NCBI GenBank assembly: GCA_965194655.1
Contig: OZ239148.1
Location: 1,550,001-1,614,000 of the forward strand
Length of the DNA: 64,000 nucleotides
Source: Hahnella lacustris
GTDB lineage: Bacteria > Pseudomonadota > Gammaproteobacteria > Burkholderiales > Burkholderiaceae_A
Direction of reading: 5' to 3'
Below the pieces are notes generated by a model, which had not been told where the DNA came from, made no database searches, and was given only the letters and a program-made list of their open reading frames with translations. Within the stretch, counting starts at the first letter, position 1; the number at the start of each line of letters is the position of its first letter. This document shows, one piece after another, positions 50,341 to 58,396 of this stretch. The translations under genes were made by a program, and so were the position numbers.

Positions 50341-50359
50341 CCGCGCAGGGCCCGCGCGG
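50341..50359 (-). other. Hairpin upstream of pufB
   Basis: CCGCGC (50341-50346) pairs with GCGCGG (50354-50359) across a 7-base loop, 37 bases upstream of pufB. A weaker stem, TTGGC / GCCAA (50323-50338), follows toward pufB. In other purple bacteria a 5' hairpin precedes the stable pufBA segment and marks mRNA processing after bchZ; the same is inferred here. It is not followed by a T tract. Confidence 0.4.
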
Positions 50360-50410
50360 AATGGGCAGCCGTGACACCACGCCACGACATTCGGTTGGAG
50401 GTGAACTGCC

Positions 50411-51871
50411 TCATGCAGTCACCCCGGAATACAGGGCCTCATAGGCCTCGCGCAGCAGGTCGAGCTCGACCTGATCAAATCCCGCCTCGCGGGCCATGCG
50501 CTCAGCACGATCTCGCAATCGCTTGGCAACAGAGATCTGAAGTAAAACGGGCTGTGTCGAAATGATTTCTGAGAGCAGAGACTGGGCTTCTGCCGACCAG
50601 GCCAGAGACTTGCCATCCGGTGCCATGCTGCCCGTGGGAGTGGCCTGAACCTTATCGAGGTCTGACCCAAGAGGCAGGATGTGAAAGAGTGCATCGAACA
50701 GGGCGTTGCAGGCCTCCTGCAGCAGATACACCGCTCCGCTGTAGCCCATGAAGGGGGTTCCTGTGTGACGACGAATGATGGCGCCGGGGAACGATGCAGG
50801 AATGTAGGTCGCCTTCGCGCCGATCTCAGCCAGGTACATGCGCTCGTTGTAGGAGCCAAAGACCATCAATGGCGTCGTCTTTTGGCAGGCCTCACGGACC
50901 GCCTCATTCTGGGTCTTTTCGCCTGGCTTTCGTGCAATGGCAAACGTGCACGGCAGGCCGAGCTCATCTTCGAAGTAGTGCCGCAGACCACGGGAATAGG
51001 TTTCGGTTGCAACAATGCCGAAGCTGGCGGTGCCAAAGAAGTCCTGAGTAACACTGCGCCAAAGGTCCCAGATGGGCTTGATGGTGGTGTGCTTCTCACG
51101 CTCGATAAACGGTTCAGGATCGAGGTCCAGAAGACGGCCCAGCTCGCGCAAAAATGCGGTGGTGCTGTGAAGGCCGATGGGCGCCTGGAGGTAAGGACGA
51201 TCCAGGGCCTCGCAAAGAAGGCGGCCAAACTCTCGATACAGACAGACGTTGACCTCGGCCTCTGCAAGCTTGGGAACATCCATGAGGTGACTGCCGAGGG
51301 GAAAGGTCATGTGCACCTGAGCCCCGATGCCCTCAATGAGTCGACGGATCTCAGCGAGATCACTCGGCATATTGAACGTGCCATACGCCGGTCCAATGAT
51401 GTTGACCTTGGGCTTCTGGCCCGCCACCCGTTGAACGGGCTCCGGCTTGCGAAGGCCATATTCATTCCAGAGCCAGAGCATGGCTCGATTCGCCGACTGC
51501 CACTGGTCCTCGTCAATGGTACGGGGGAGAAATCGTGCAATGCCCGTTCCCTCAGGCGTCACGCCACCGCCGATCATCTCCGCAATCGAACCTGTGACCA
51601 CCACGGCAGGAAGGTCGGGATCGAGCGCGGCATGGGCGCGCTTCATCGCCCCCTCAGTGCCTTCTCGCCCAAGCTGCTCTTCAGCCAGGCCCGTCACTAC
51701 GATGGGGAGCTCATGCGGTGGGAGCGCGTCGGTGTAATGCAAAACGGATGTCACAGGAAGGTTCTCGCAGCCCACTGGGCCATCGATGACCACCTGCAGA
51801 CCCTTGACGGCTGTGAACACATACACAGCGCCCCAGTAGCCACCCGCGCGATCGTGGTCGAGCACCATCAT
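50411..51871 (-). CDS. bchZ: Chlorophyllide a reductase, BchZ
   Basis: 486-residue NifK-like subunit of chlorophyllide a oxidoreductase, which reduces the C7-C8 bond to give the bacteriochlorin ring. MMVLDHDRAGGYWGAVYVF, the VTGSIAEMIGGGVTPEGTGIARFLPRTIDEDQW block and the C-terminal helices (ERMAREAGFDQVELDLLREAYEALY) are typical. It overlaps bchY by ATGA and precedes pufB by 106 bases, giving the superoperon link from bch to puf. Confidence 0.96.
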   Translation of the reverse strand: MMVLDHDRAGGYWGAVYVFTAVKGLQVVIDGPVGCENLPVTSVLHYTDALPPHELPIVVTGLAEEQLGREGTEGAMKRAHAALDPDLPAVVVTGSIAEMIGGGVTPEGTGIARFLPRTIDEDQWQSANRAMLWLWNEYGLRKPEPVQRVAGQKPKVNIIGPAYGTFNMPSDLAEIRRLIEGIGAQVHMTFPLGSHLMDVPKLAEAEVNVCLYREFGRLLCEALDRPYLQAPIGLHSTTAFLRELGRLLDLDPEPFIEREKHTTIKPIWDLWRSVTQDFFGTASFGIVATETYSRGLRHYFEDELGLPCTFAIARKPGEKTQNEAVREACQKTTPLMVFGSYNERMYLAEIGAKATYIPASFPGAIIRRHTGTPFMGYSGAVYLLQEACNALFDALFHILPLGSDLDKVQATPTGSMAPDGKSLAWSAEAQSLLSEIISTQPVLLQISVAKRLRDRAERMAREAGFDQVELDLLREAYEALYSGVTA

Positions 51872-53325
51872 GTGCCCATCTCCTCAGCCTTACGGCGTGC
51901 CGCTGCCTTTTGAACTTGTCTGCGAATGTGTGCCTTGAATTCAGGACGCTCCTGAGGAGTGTCCTGCCACACGCCCGCCTGATCGCCCTGCCCCACATCG
52001 CCAAAGAAATCACGCATGGCCTCGAATCGGGCATGGTTGGCCATGGCCTTATTCACCACCAGCGCGAGAGAGCCAGCGCCAGCTGCACCCATCAGGGGGC
52101 GAGCGGAAATGAGATTGGTGAAATACAAGGACGGAATGCAGCGTTCCTTTGCCCACTGGACAACAGGTGTGGTACCAATGGCCAGGTCGGGACGCAATGC
52201 GTCCACTGCTGCAATGTCTTGTTCGAGCGAGGCTCGATACTGAACCTTGGTGCCACGAGCCTCCAGCCACTCTGCGTCGGCTGCGCTCATGGGAGTGCGG
52301 GGACAGGCTGTTCCGACATAAGGGACTTCAGCGCCACTCTCGGCCAGGAGACGCGCGACCAAGAGCTCAGAACCCTCATAGCCACTGACCGTGATTCGAC
52401 CGCGAATGGGTGTACGGGCCAGTGCCTCTTGAATTCCGGGCAGGATCTGTTGCTTGGCCTGTGCGATCAACGCCTCGGGCACATTCGCGGCCTGACCAAT
52501 TGACTCAAGCCAACGTGCCGTGCCCTCCACGCCTACCGGGGCCGAGCCCACGATGGGCCGGCCAGCCGATTCAAAGACTCTCATGCTGGCCGTGTAGAAC
52601 GGATGAATCGCGGCAACGGCCACAGAGTCAAGCGCGGCATAGAGCTCACGCCACTCACGGGTGGGAACCACGGGCCCAACCGCCAGCTGCATCGGGGCCA
52701 ACATCTGGCCAATCACCATGGGATCAGCCGGAAACATCTCTCCCAGGAGGGTGATCGTCGGGAGCTGAGCACGGCCATTGCGGGGAGCCGCGACAGGCCC
52801 AGCCTGAGCCTCACGCAGCGCATAGGCCAGCATGGCGCCCGCCAAGACATCTTTGGCCTCTGCATGGGTGGGGACACCGAAGCCTGGCACGTCAATGCCA
52901 ATGATGCGAACGCCATTGATCTCTTTGGGCAAGAGCTGAAGGGGAACGCCGCTGGCCGTTGGAACGCAGAGATTGATGATGACGACCGCGTCGTAGCGCT
53001 CTGGGTCTGCCTCGGCGTAGACCGACTCTCGAATGTCCTCAAAGAGCTTGCCCGTGACCAAGGTCTCGGAGTTAAAGGGGACGTAGCCCACACTTCGACG
53101 AGCACCATAAAAGTGAGAGGTGAAGGTGAGGCCGTAGACGCAGCAAGCTGACCCCGACAGGATGGTCGAGGTGCGACGCATTCGCAGCCCAACGCGCAGG
53201 GATCCAAAGGCGGGACACATGCTCTGTGGCTGGTCATGTGGGCCTTTGGGGTAATCAGCGGCGTACTGTGCAAGCGTCTCGCTCGCGGGCACGGGCTGAA
53301 TAGGAATCGGTGGGCGCGCGTTCAT
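51868..53325 (-). CDS. bchY: Chlorophyllide a reductase, BchY
   Basis: 485-residue NifD-like subunit partnering BchZ. The blocks QSMCPAFGSLRVGLRMRRTSTILSGSACCVYGLTFTSHFYGARRSVGYVPF and VINLCVPTASGVPLQLLP with cluster-region Cys are the BchY signature. The ATG 53325 is 8 bases after bchX. It overlaps bchZ by four bases. Electrons come from BchX. Confidence 0.96.
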   Translation of the reverse strand: MNARPPIPIQPVPASETLAQYAADYPKGPHDQPQSMCPAFGSLRVGLRMRRTSTILSGSACCVYGLTFTSHFYGARRSVGYVPFNSETLVTGKLFEDIRESVYAEADPERYDAVVIINLCVPTASGVPLQLLPKEINGVRIIGIDVPGFGVPTHAEAKDVLAGAMLAYALREAQAGPVAAPRNGRAQLPTITLLGEMFPADPMVIGQMLAPMQLAVGPVVPTREWRELYAALDSVAVAAIHPFYTASMRVFESAGRPIVGSAPVGVEGTARWLESIGQAANVPEALIAQAKQQILPGIQEALARTPIRGRITVSGYEGSELLVARLLAESGAEVPYVGTACPRTPMSAADAEWLEARGTKVQYRASLEQDIAAVDALRPDLAIGTTPVVQWAKERCIPSLYFTNLISARPLMGAAGAGSLALVVNKAMANHARFEAMRDFFGDVGQGDQAGVWQDTPQERPEFKAHIRRQVQKAAARRKAEEMGT

Positions 53326-53332
53326 GATCTGC

Positions 53333-54352
53333 TCAGGCGTCGTCGTAGATCACTTCAAGGCTGGGCTTTGTGGTGATCTCACGGCCCATCATGTCGGCCA
53401 GGCTGGCGGGCTGGAGCGTGACATTGCGTCCCACCGTGTCGGCGCTAAAGAGCCCAAGCAGGGCGTCTTGGCTTAGAGGCTTGGGCCGAACCGGCGGTGC
53501 ATCGGCCACGTTCTGCGAGAGCTGTGCAAAGAGCGGCCCCCACTCACTGTCGGGCTTTCCAATGATTTCGTAGGACGCACTCTTGCGACGAATATCCTCA
53601 TGCGCAGGGATCGCCGAGAGCACCGGAATGCCCGCCGCCTCAGCAAAGGCGGCAGCCTCGCCGGTTCCGTCGTCTTTGTTGATGACCATACCGGCCACGC
53701 CGACGTTGCCGCCCAGTTTCCTGAAGTACTCCACCGCTGAGCAGACGTTGTTGGCCACGTAGAGGGACTGCAGATCGTTACTTCCCACCACGATCACCTT
53801 CTGACACATGTCACGGGCGATGGGCAGACCAAAGCCGCCACAGACCACATCACCCAGAAAGTCGAGGAGCACGTAGTCAAAGCCCCAATCGTGAAAGCCA
53901 AGCTTTTCGAGGGTTTCAAAGCCGTGGATGATGCCGCGTCCGCCGCAGCCTCGGCCGACCTCTGGACCACCGAGCTCCATTGCATAAACGCCGTCTCGTT
54001 TGAAGCAGACGTCGCCAATCTCAACCGCCTCTCCCGCACTCTTCTTGCGAGAGGATGTCTCAATGATGGTGGGACAGGCTTTGCCCCCAAAGAGCAGGCT
54101 CGTGGTGTCGCTCTTTGGATCGCATCCAATGAGCAGGACCCGTTTACCCTGCTGGGCCATCATGTAGCTCAGATTGGCCAATGTGAAGCTCTTACCAATT
54201 CCGCCCTTGCCGTAAATGGCAATGATCTGAGTCTCTTTGGTCACTTCACCCGTATGCACAGGATCCGGCTCCATCGCAGCCTCTGCGGCCAGGCGTGTTT
54301 TCATCATGAACTGGACGGGGGCGCCCTTGAGGTTCGTGTCAGACATGCTCAT
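53333..54352 (-). CDS. bchX: Chlorophyllide a reductase Fe protein, BchX
   Basis: 339-residue NifH-like ATPase. P-loop IYGKGGIGKSF at residues 46-56. The [4Fe-4S] Cys ligands are Cys136 in GRGCGGRGI and Cys171 in GDVVCGGFG. It reduces the BchYZ complex. An N-terminal extension of about 40 residues precedes the domain, as in other BchX. It overlaps bchC by ATGA. Confidence 0.96.
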   Translation of the reverse strand: MSMSDTNLKGAPVQFMMKTRLAAEAAMEPDPVHTGEVTKETQIIAIYGKGGIGKSFTLANLSYMMAQQGKRVLLIGCDPKSDTTSLLFGGKACPTIIETSSRKKSAGEAVEIGDVCFKRDGVYAMELGGPEVGRGCGGRGIIHGFETLEKLGFHDWGFDYVLLDFLGDVVCGGFGLPIARDMCQKVIVVGSNDLQSLYVANNVCSAVEYFRKLGGNVGVAGMVINKDDGTGEAAAFAEAAGIPVLSAIPAHEDIRRKSASYEIIGKPDSEWGPLFAQLSQNVADAPPVRPKPLSQDALLGLFSADTVGRNVTLQPASLADMMGREITTKPSLEVIYDDA

Positions 54353-55335
54353 TGCAGCTTTCTCCAGTCGAGAACCACTTTCAAAGCCTCTGAGCTACTG
54401 AAGGCATGCGCATAGGCCTGCGGTGCCTGCTCTGGGGAATGTTCATCGGTGATCAGTCCATCGAGCGAGAGCGCTCCGATAGACACCATATGGGCGGCCG
54501 CGAGCAGGTTACTTGGCTGCCACTGAGCCGCCACGCGGATACGAGCCTCACGCAGAAAAGCAGGGACAAATCCAAAGGACAGCTGTTGGGTGTAGAAGCC
54601 AGCCAAAACCAGCTCTCCTCCTGGACGCAGGTGGTCAATCCAGCTGGAGAGCGCCTGACCGGCGCCACTGGCGTCCACGATCAGCGAGTATGACTGGCCC
54701 TTGCAGTAGCTGGGCTCATGGACTCGGTAGCCCTGCGCGCCGGCGTGTCTCTTGGTGTCGGTCTCCCAGACCAGGGGCGAACCGCCGAGGGCCACGATCA
54801 TGCGAGCAAGCAGGCGTCCCATCACCCCATGACCCACGATGAGATCGGGCAGGGGGGCCGTTAGGCCGGCACGTGGTTCACGCACATCAAAGGTGTACTG
54901 AGGGCCAGCAAGCGCGTGATGGGCTGTAGCGGCCAAGGCCATCAGCACGCCCTGCTGCTGAAGATCAGGCGCAATTCGCAGCGCACGACTGCCTGCGGTA
55001 ATGAGCTCCGAGGAGGCGCCTCCAAACAGACCCCGAATCGGTCCATAGCAATTTGCGCCGGGAACGAAGACCCAGTCGCCAACCTGAAGTTGGGCAGCTG
55101 ATCCAGCCTCAATCACCTCGCCCACTGTCTCGTAGCCTGGCACCAGGGGATAGCCCATTCCGGGGAATGCGGGCATCTCGCCGGTGTAGAAGAGCCGCTC
55201 GGTGCCCGTGCTGATCCCGCTGAAGGCGGTGCGCACGCGTACATCTTCAGCCCCCATGCCCGTGAGATCGACCTCTCGGAGCGCAATGCTGCCGGGTTGA
55301 TCCAGGATGACTGCGCTTGCCCCGTGTGTTGTCAT
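54349..55335 (-). CDS. bchC: Bacteriochlorophyllide a dehydrogenase
   Basis: 328-residue medium-chain dehydrogenase-like enzyme that oxidises the 3-hydroxyethyl to 3-acetyl group. PLVPGYETVGEVIEAGSAAQLQVGDWVFVPGANCYG and VGHGVMGRLLARMIVALGGSPLVWE (nucleotide-binding) are visible. It has the short BchC form without the catalytic zinc Cys set. ATG 55335 lies within a cluster of PpsR-type boxes and begins a promoter region of its own inside the superoperon. bchX follows with overlap. Confidence 0.94.
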   Translation of the reverse strand: MTTHGASAVILDQPGSIALREVDLTGMGAEDVRVRTAFSGISTGTERLFYTGEMPAFPGMGYPLVPGYETVGEVIEAGSAAQLQVGDWVFVPGANCYGPIRGLFGGASSELITAGSRALRIAPDLQQQGVLMALAATAHHALAGPQYTFDVREPRAGLTAPLPDLIVGHGVMGRLLARMIVALGGSPLVWETDTKRHAGAQGYRVHEPSYCKGQSYSLIVDASGAGQALSSWIDHLRPGGELVLAGFYTQQLSFGFVPAFLREARIRVAAQWQPSNLLAAAHMVSIGALSLDGLITDEHSPEQAPQAYAHAFSSSEALKVVLDWRKLQ

Positions 55336-55347
55336 TTTTAATTGACT
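55330..55347. promoter_or_regulatory. PpsR-like box overlapping bchC start
   Basis: TGTCATTTTTAATTGACT matches TGT-N12-ACA with one mismatch (ACT). It covers the bchC start codon (55333-55335). It is 7 bases from the next box, the usual spacing of paired CrtJ sites. Confidence 0.6.
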
Positions 55348-55354
55348 ATTTAAA

Positions 55355-55372
55355 TGTCTAGTCTGAATGACA
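55355..55372. promoter_or_regulatory. PpsR/CrtJ box upstream of bchC
   Basis: TGT-CTAGTCTGAATG-ACA, a full match to the TGT-N12-ACA consensus, 20-37 bases upstream of bchC. Paired with the box at 55330-55347. Confidence 0.75.
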
Positions 55373-55397
55373 CCAATCCTAAGCCGTTTGGCGAGGA

Positions 55398-55415
55398 TGT
55401 CAATTGTTTTTTACA
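55398..55415. promoter_or_regulatory. Third PpsR-like box, at the crtF 3' end
   Basis: TGT-CAATTGTTTTTT-ACA, a full consensus match 25 bases above the second box and overlapping the crtF stop codon. It may act in looping or as a distal site for bchC repression. Confidence 0.6.
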
Positions 55416-56544
55416 CATCGGCCACGAGCAGTCCCGTTTGGATCGGGAGCTGGGTGCGCAAGAGCCGAATAGAGCGGAATCCAGCACGCTTCAGGAGTGC
55501 CTCTAGCTCTGCCGGCGAGCGGGCGCGCCCTCCCCCCATGGCACAGAGGTACAGGCCAAAATAGGCATCAGACATGGCCGCCTCTTCTCGGCCCAGGGCC
55601 ATGGGCTCCGCAATGAGAAGCCGACCACCCACGGGCCTTAAGAGGCCGTAGGCACGCTCCAAGAGACGCTGGACGAAGGCATCGGGATGGTCATACAGAA
55701 CCCGCACCAGGCTGACGAGGTCGGCCCCCTCTGGCACCTCATCGCTGAAAAAGTCCCCGCCCACACAGCGAACCTGACCAGAGAGCCCCTGCTGGGCGAC
55801 AGCCCTGTCAGCCAAACGTGACACTGCGGGCAGGTCAAAGACCGTGATCTTGAGGGCCGGGTGCTGTCTCGCCACTGCACAGGCGAATGCGCCCATGCCG
55901 CCTCCGAGATCCAACATCTGCCGATGGGACGAGAAGTCATATGCCTGAAGCACCTGTTCACTCACGAGGGGCTGAGAGGAGGCCATCAATGCGGAGTAAG
56001 GCGCAACGTCGTCCTCCTCGAGCACCTGACCCTGACCCCGATGATTGACATAGGCCCAGGTCTTTCGGAGTTCAGGCGAGCCCAACTCTCCACGCAGGAG
56101 CGCGATGGGATCGGCCAGATCGCGGTAGACCGACTTGTGATGACGAACCAGCGCGAGCATGGCTGGGCTCGCAGCGATCACCGCGCCATGGCCTCCCAGC
56201 TCCCAGAGCGTATCCAGATTGGGCACCCCCCGCTCGTTTACCGGCTTGAGCAGATCTAGGGCTGCCGCAGCATTGGCAAGCCTGAGAGCAGCTTCAGGGT
56301 TGAGCCCATCTTCCATTGCAAGCGACTGGGTGCTCAGCCGGCGGCCACCGCGAAGGCGTTCCAGCCAGCCGAGCTCGACCGCGGCGAGCAACGTCTGCGA
56401 GTACGCAAACCCCGCCACCAGATCGAAGACGGCCCGCGACTGTTGCCGCACGTAGCGACCGACGAAAGGAATGCTCATAAACCATCGCTGACGGCTCGGC
56501 TTGGCGAGCACGAAGTCGCGGATCCAAGCAACCGCTGCCGCCAC
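55411..56544 (-). CDS. crtF: Hydroxyneurosporene O-methyltransferase
   Basis: 377-residue SAM-dependent methyltransferase of the small-molecule O-methyltransferase family that makes the 1-methoxy group of spheroidene. The SAM motif is MLDLGGGMGAFACAVA (around residues 200-220), preceded by a helical dimerisation domain (FDLVAGFAYSQTLLAAVELGWLERL). The GTG start at 56544 lies one base from the crtE stop. bchC follows 75 bases downstream across the PpsR boxes. Confidence 0.93.
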   Translation of the reverse strand: MAAAVAWIRDFVLAKPSRQRWFMSIPFVGRYVRQQSRAVFDLVAGFAYSQTLLAAVELGWLERLRGGRRLSTQSLAMEDGLNPEAALRLANAAAALDLLKPVNERGVPNLDTLWELGGHGAVIAASPAMLALVRHHKSVYRDLADPIALLRGELGSPELRKTWAYVNHRGQGQVLEEDDVAPYSALMASSQPLVSEQVLQAYDFSSHRQMLDLGGGMGAFACAVARQHPALKITVFDLPAVSRLADRAVAQQGLSGQVRCVGGDFFSDEVPEGADLVSLVRVLYDHPDAFVQRLLERAYGLLRPVGGRLLIAEPMALGREEAAMSDAYFGLYLCAMGGGRARSPAELEALLKRAGFRSIRLLRTQLPIQTGLLVADV

Positions 56545-56545
56545 C

Positions 56546-57430
56546 TCAGTGAACCTCGCGCTGAACCGCAGGCAGGCTTCTCAGATCCAGGGGAAGAAGT
56601 CTCTCCCCCTCCTTCAGCACCATGCCGCGAAGACGAACAGCCCCGCGACAGGGCGGAATGCTCTCAATGGCCTTCGCAATGAGCGCGTCGAAAGCCTCAA
56701 ACGAGCCCTCAAGGCCGAGTTCCCGAGCGGCACTTGGCCGATCGAGCAGAAGGTCCTGATTGGCAGGTTTACCCAGCCCTGCGGCGTCCATGAGGACATC
56801 TCGAATATCGTCTGCGACCTGGTAAGCCTCGCCGAGCGCCTCTCCAAGACCGCGCCAAACCTGCGGATCGGCACCAGCTGCGGCCGCGCCGCCGGCGGTT
56901 GCAGCAGCAAACAATGCACCCGTCTTGCTGCGCTGATACGTTTGCAGCAAGGCGCGGGGCTCGCATTCCCATGCCTGACCTGCGGCAATCCCAAAGGGTG
57001 GAGCCACACTCTCCTCGAGGTGGGTCAGGACCGAGACAAGCCGGTGCGCGTGACGGGTTCGAGATCCAATCACGGCGCGAAATGCCATCACAATCAGCGC
57101 ATCACCGGCGAGGACAGCGAGTCGCTCCCCAAACGCCGCATGAACCGAAGGCAGCCCTCTTCGAAGGGCCGCATTGTCAAAGCAGGGAAGATCATCATGG
57201 ACCAGCGAAGCACAGTGCATCAGCTCAAGCGATGCGGCGAAACACTCGCTCAAACCAGGATCATCATCGCCGTTGGCCAGCGCAACGGCCAAGCAGAGCT
57301 GGGGGCGCACCCGCGCACCGCCCGGAAAGACGGCATGATGGATGGCCTCAGCCAACTTCGGAGGCCCCCCCTCTGCTGCCGAACTCTTCACGACCTGCAT
57401 CAGGACCCGATCGATGCGTTCCTTCAACAT
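56546..57430 (-). CDS. crtE: Geranylgeranyl diphosphate synthase
   Basis: 294-residue prenyl synthase providing GGPP for carotenoids and the bacteriochlorophyll tail. The first Asp-rich motif is VHDDLPCFDNAALRRG and the second is YQVADDIRD. The ATG 57430 has AAGGGGG 6 bases upstream, a better site than GTG 57436 which gives two extra residues. It begins the minus-strand superoperon and faces bchO across two PpsR boxes. crtF follows directly. Confidence 0.94.
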   Translation of the reverse strand: MLKERIDRVLMQVVKSSAAEGGPPKLAEAIHHAVFPGGARVRPQLCLAVALANGDDDPGLSECFAASLELMHCASLVHDDLPCFDNAALRRGLPSVHAAFGERLAVLAGDALIVMAFRAVIGSRTRHAHRLVSVLTHLEESVAPPFGIAAGQAWECEPRALLQTYQRSKTGALFAAATAGGAAAAGADPQVWRGLGEALGEAYQVADDIRDVLMDAAGLGKPANQDLLLDRPSAARELGLEGSFEAFDALIAKAIESIPPCRGAVRLRGMVLKEGERLLPLDLRSLPAVQREVH

Positions 57431-57444
57431 GGCCACCCCCTTAA

Positions 57445-57462
57445 TGTCATTTTTGATTTACA
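57445..57462. promoter_or_regulatory. PpsR/CrtJ box 1 between crtE and bchO
   Basis: TGT-CATTTTTGATTT-ACA, a full consensus match 15 bases upstream of crtE in the divergent promoter region. Paired with a second site 7 bases away. Confidence 0.8.
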
Positions 57463-57469
57463 CAATGAT

Positions 57470-57487
57470 TGTTAACTAACATAGACA
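57470..57487. promoter_or_regulatory. PpsR/CrtJ box 2 between crtE and bchO
   Basis: TGT-TAACTAACATAG-ACA, a full match, starting 7 bases after box 1 and ending 6 bases before bchO. The pair has the spacing of the classic cooperative CrtJ operator and probably represses both directions. Confidence 0.8.
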
Positions 57488-57493
57488 TCAATC

Positions 57494-58396
57494 ATGGACA
57501 CGTCAAACGGTTTTTTGCCTCCACACGATCAGCGAGCACGCTGGACGCGGGAATGGCATGAGGCTGAGGGGTTTGGCTGGTCTGCCAGTGTTCGAGTGGG
57601 CAGCTCCTGCGCACCCTTGGTGGTCCTGCTTCATGGGACGGGGGCAGACGGCAGCAGCTGGAACACCCTGGTGCCGCATTGGCCCGAGCACTGGACGGTC
57701 TGGGTGCTCGACCTCCCAGGCCACGGAGCGAGCCCGGCGCCTGCTCGTGGACGGGCTATGGGGATTGCGGAGTTGGGGGCAAGTCTTGCGACCCTCTTGA
57801 GCAGGCACTCACTTGCGGACCGCCGGGGCGTTCTGGTGGGTCACTCGGCGGGTGCTGCAGTTGCGCTTGCAGCCCTCTCCACACTGGAGGCTCGAAGTCC
57901 TCAGGTCCGCGGCTGGCACCTGATCGGGCTTGCACCCTCTCTGATCATTCCCCCGGCGCTCTACACTCTGGCCCTCGGCCCCGTCCTGGCGCCCATCCTC
58001 TTGAGCCGGCCCAGCCTCTGGCTGATGGAATCCAGCATTCGAGTCCCGGGTGTGATTGAAGCAATCGTCCGATCCACCGGATCTCCTTTACCCCCGGAGC
58101 GCATGCATGCGATGGCGGCACTCTTGCGGGCACCCGGACACCTTGAGGGCGCGCTGCGCTTCATGTCTGACAGCCAACTCGAGTCCGTGCTGGAAAGGGG
58201 CCGTGAGGTTCGCGCGCCCATGGCTCTGCTCGCTGCCCGTGACGATCCCTGGATTCCACTGACGCAGGTTCAACAGGCAGCTGAGCGGTTCCTGCCTCAG
58301 GCGGTGCTCAGCACTTGGCCCTCAGGCGGTCATCTCTTTCATGAGCACCAGCCCGAAGCCACGGCTCATTGGGTTGCGGACTGGATTGCCGCATGA
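57494..58396 (+). CDS. bchO: BchO alpha/beta-hydrolase
   Basis: 300-residue hydrolase. The oxyanion/N-terminal block is VVLLHGTGADGSSWNTLVPHWPEHWTVWVLDLPGHGAS, the nucleophile elbow VGHSAGAAVAL, and the terminal His is in GGHLFHEHQPE. BchO is found with Mg-chelatase genes; its role is unproven but may involve Mg-porphyrin or BChl handling. Usually bchO follows bchD; here it faces it, overlapping bchD tail-to-tail by 31 bases. Start ATG 57494 is immediately beside a PpsR box. Confidence 0.9.
   Translation: MDTSNGFLPPHDQRARWTREWHEAEGFGWSASVRVGSSCAPLVVLLHGTGADGSSWNTLVPHWPEHWTVWVLDLPGHGASPAPARGRAMGIAELGASLATLLSRHSLADRRGVLVGHSAGAAVALAALSTLEARSPQVRGWHLIGLAPSLIIPPALYTLALGPVLAPILLSRPSLWLMESSIRVPGVIEAIVRSTGSPLPPERMHAMAALLRAPGHLEGALRFMSDSQLESVLERGREVRAPMALLAARDDPWIPLTQVQQAAERFLPQAVLSTWPSGGHLFHEHQPEATAHWVADWIAA

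Noticed and set aside
50305..50410. Possible pufQ in the gap between bchZ and pufB
   Set aside because: Only 106 bases with hairpins; no open frame of pufQ size.
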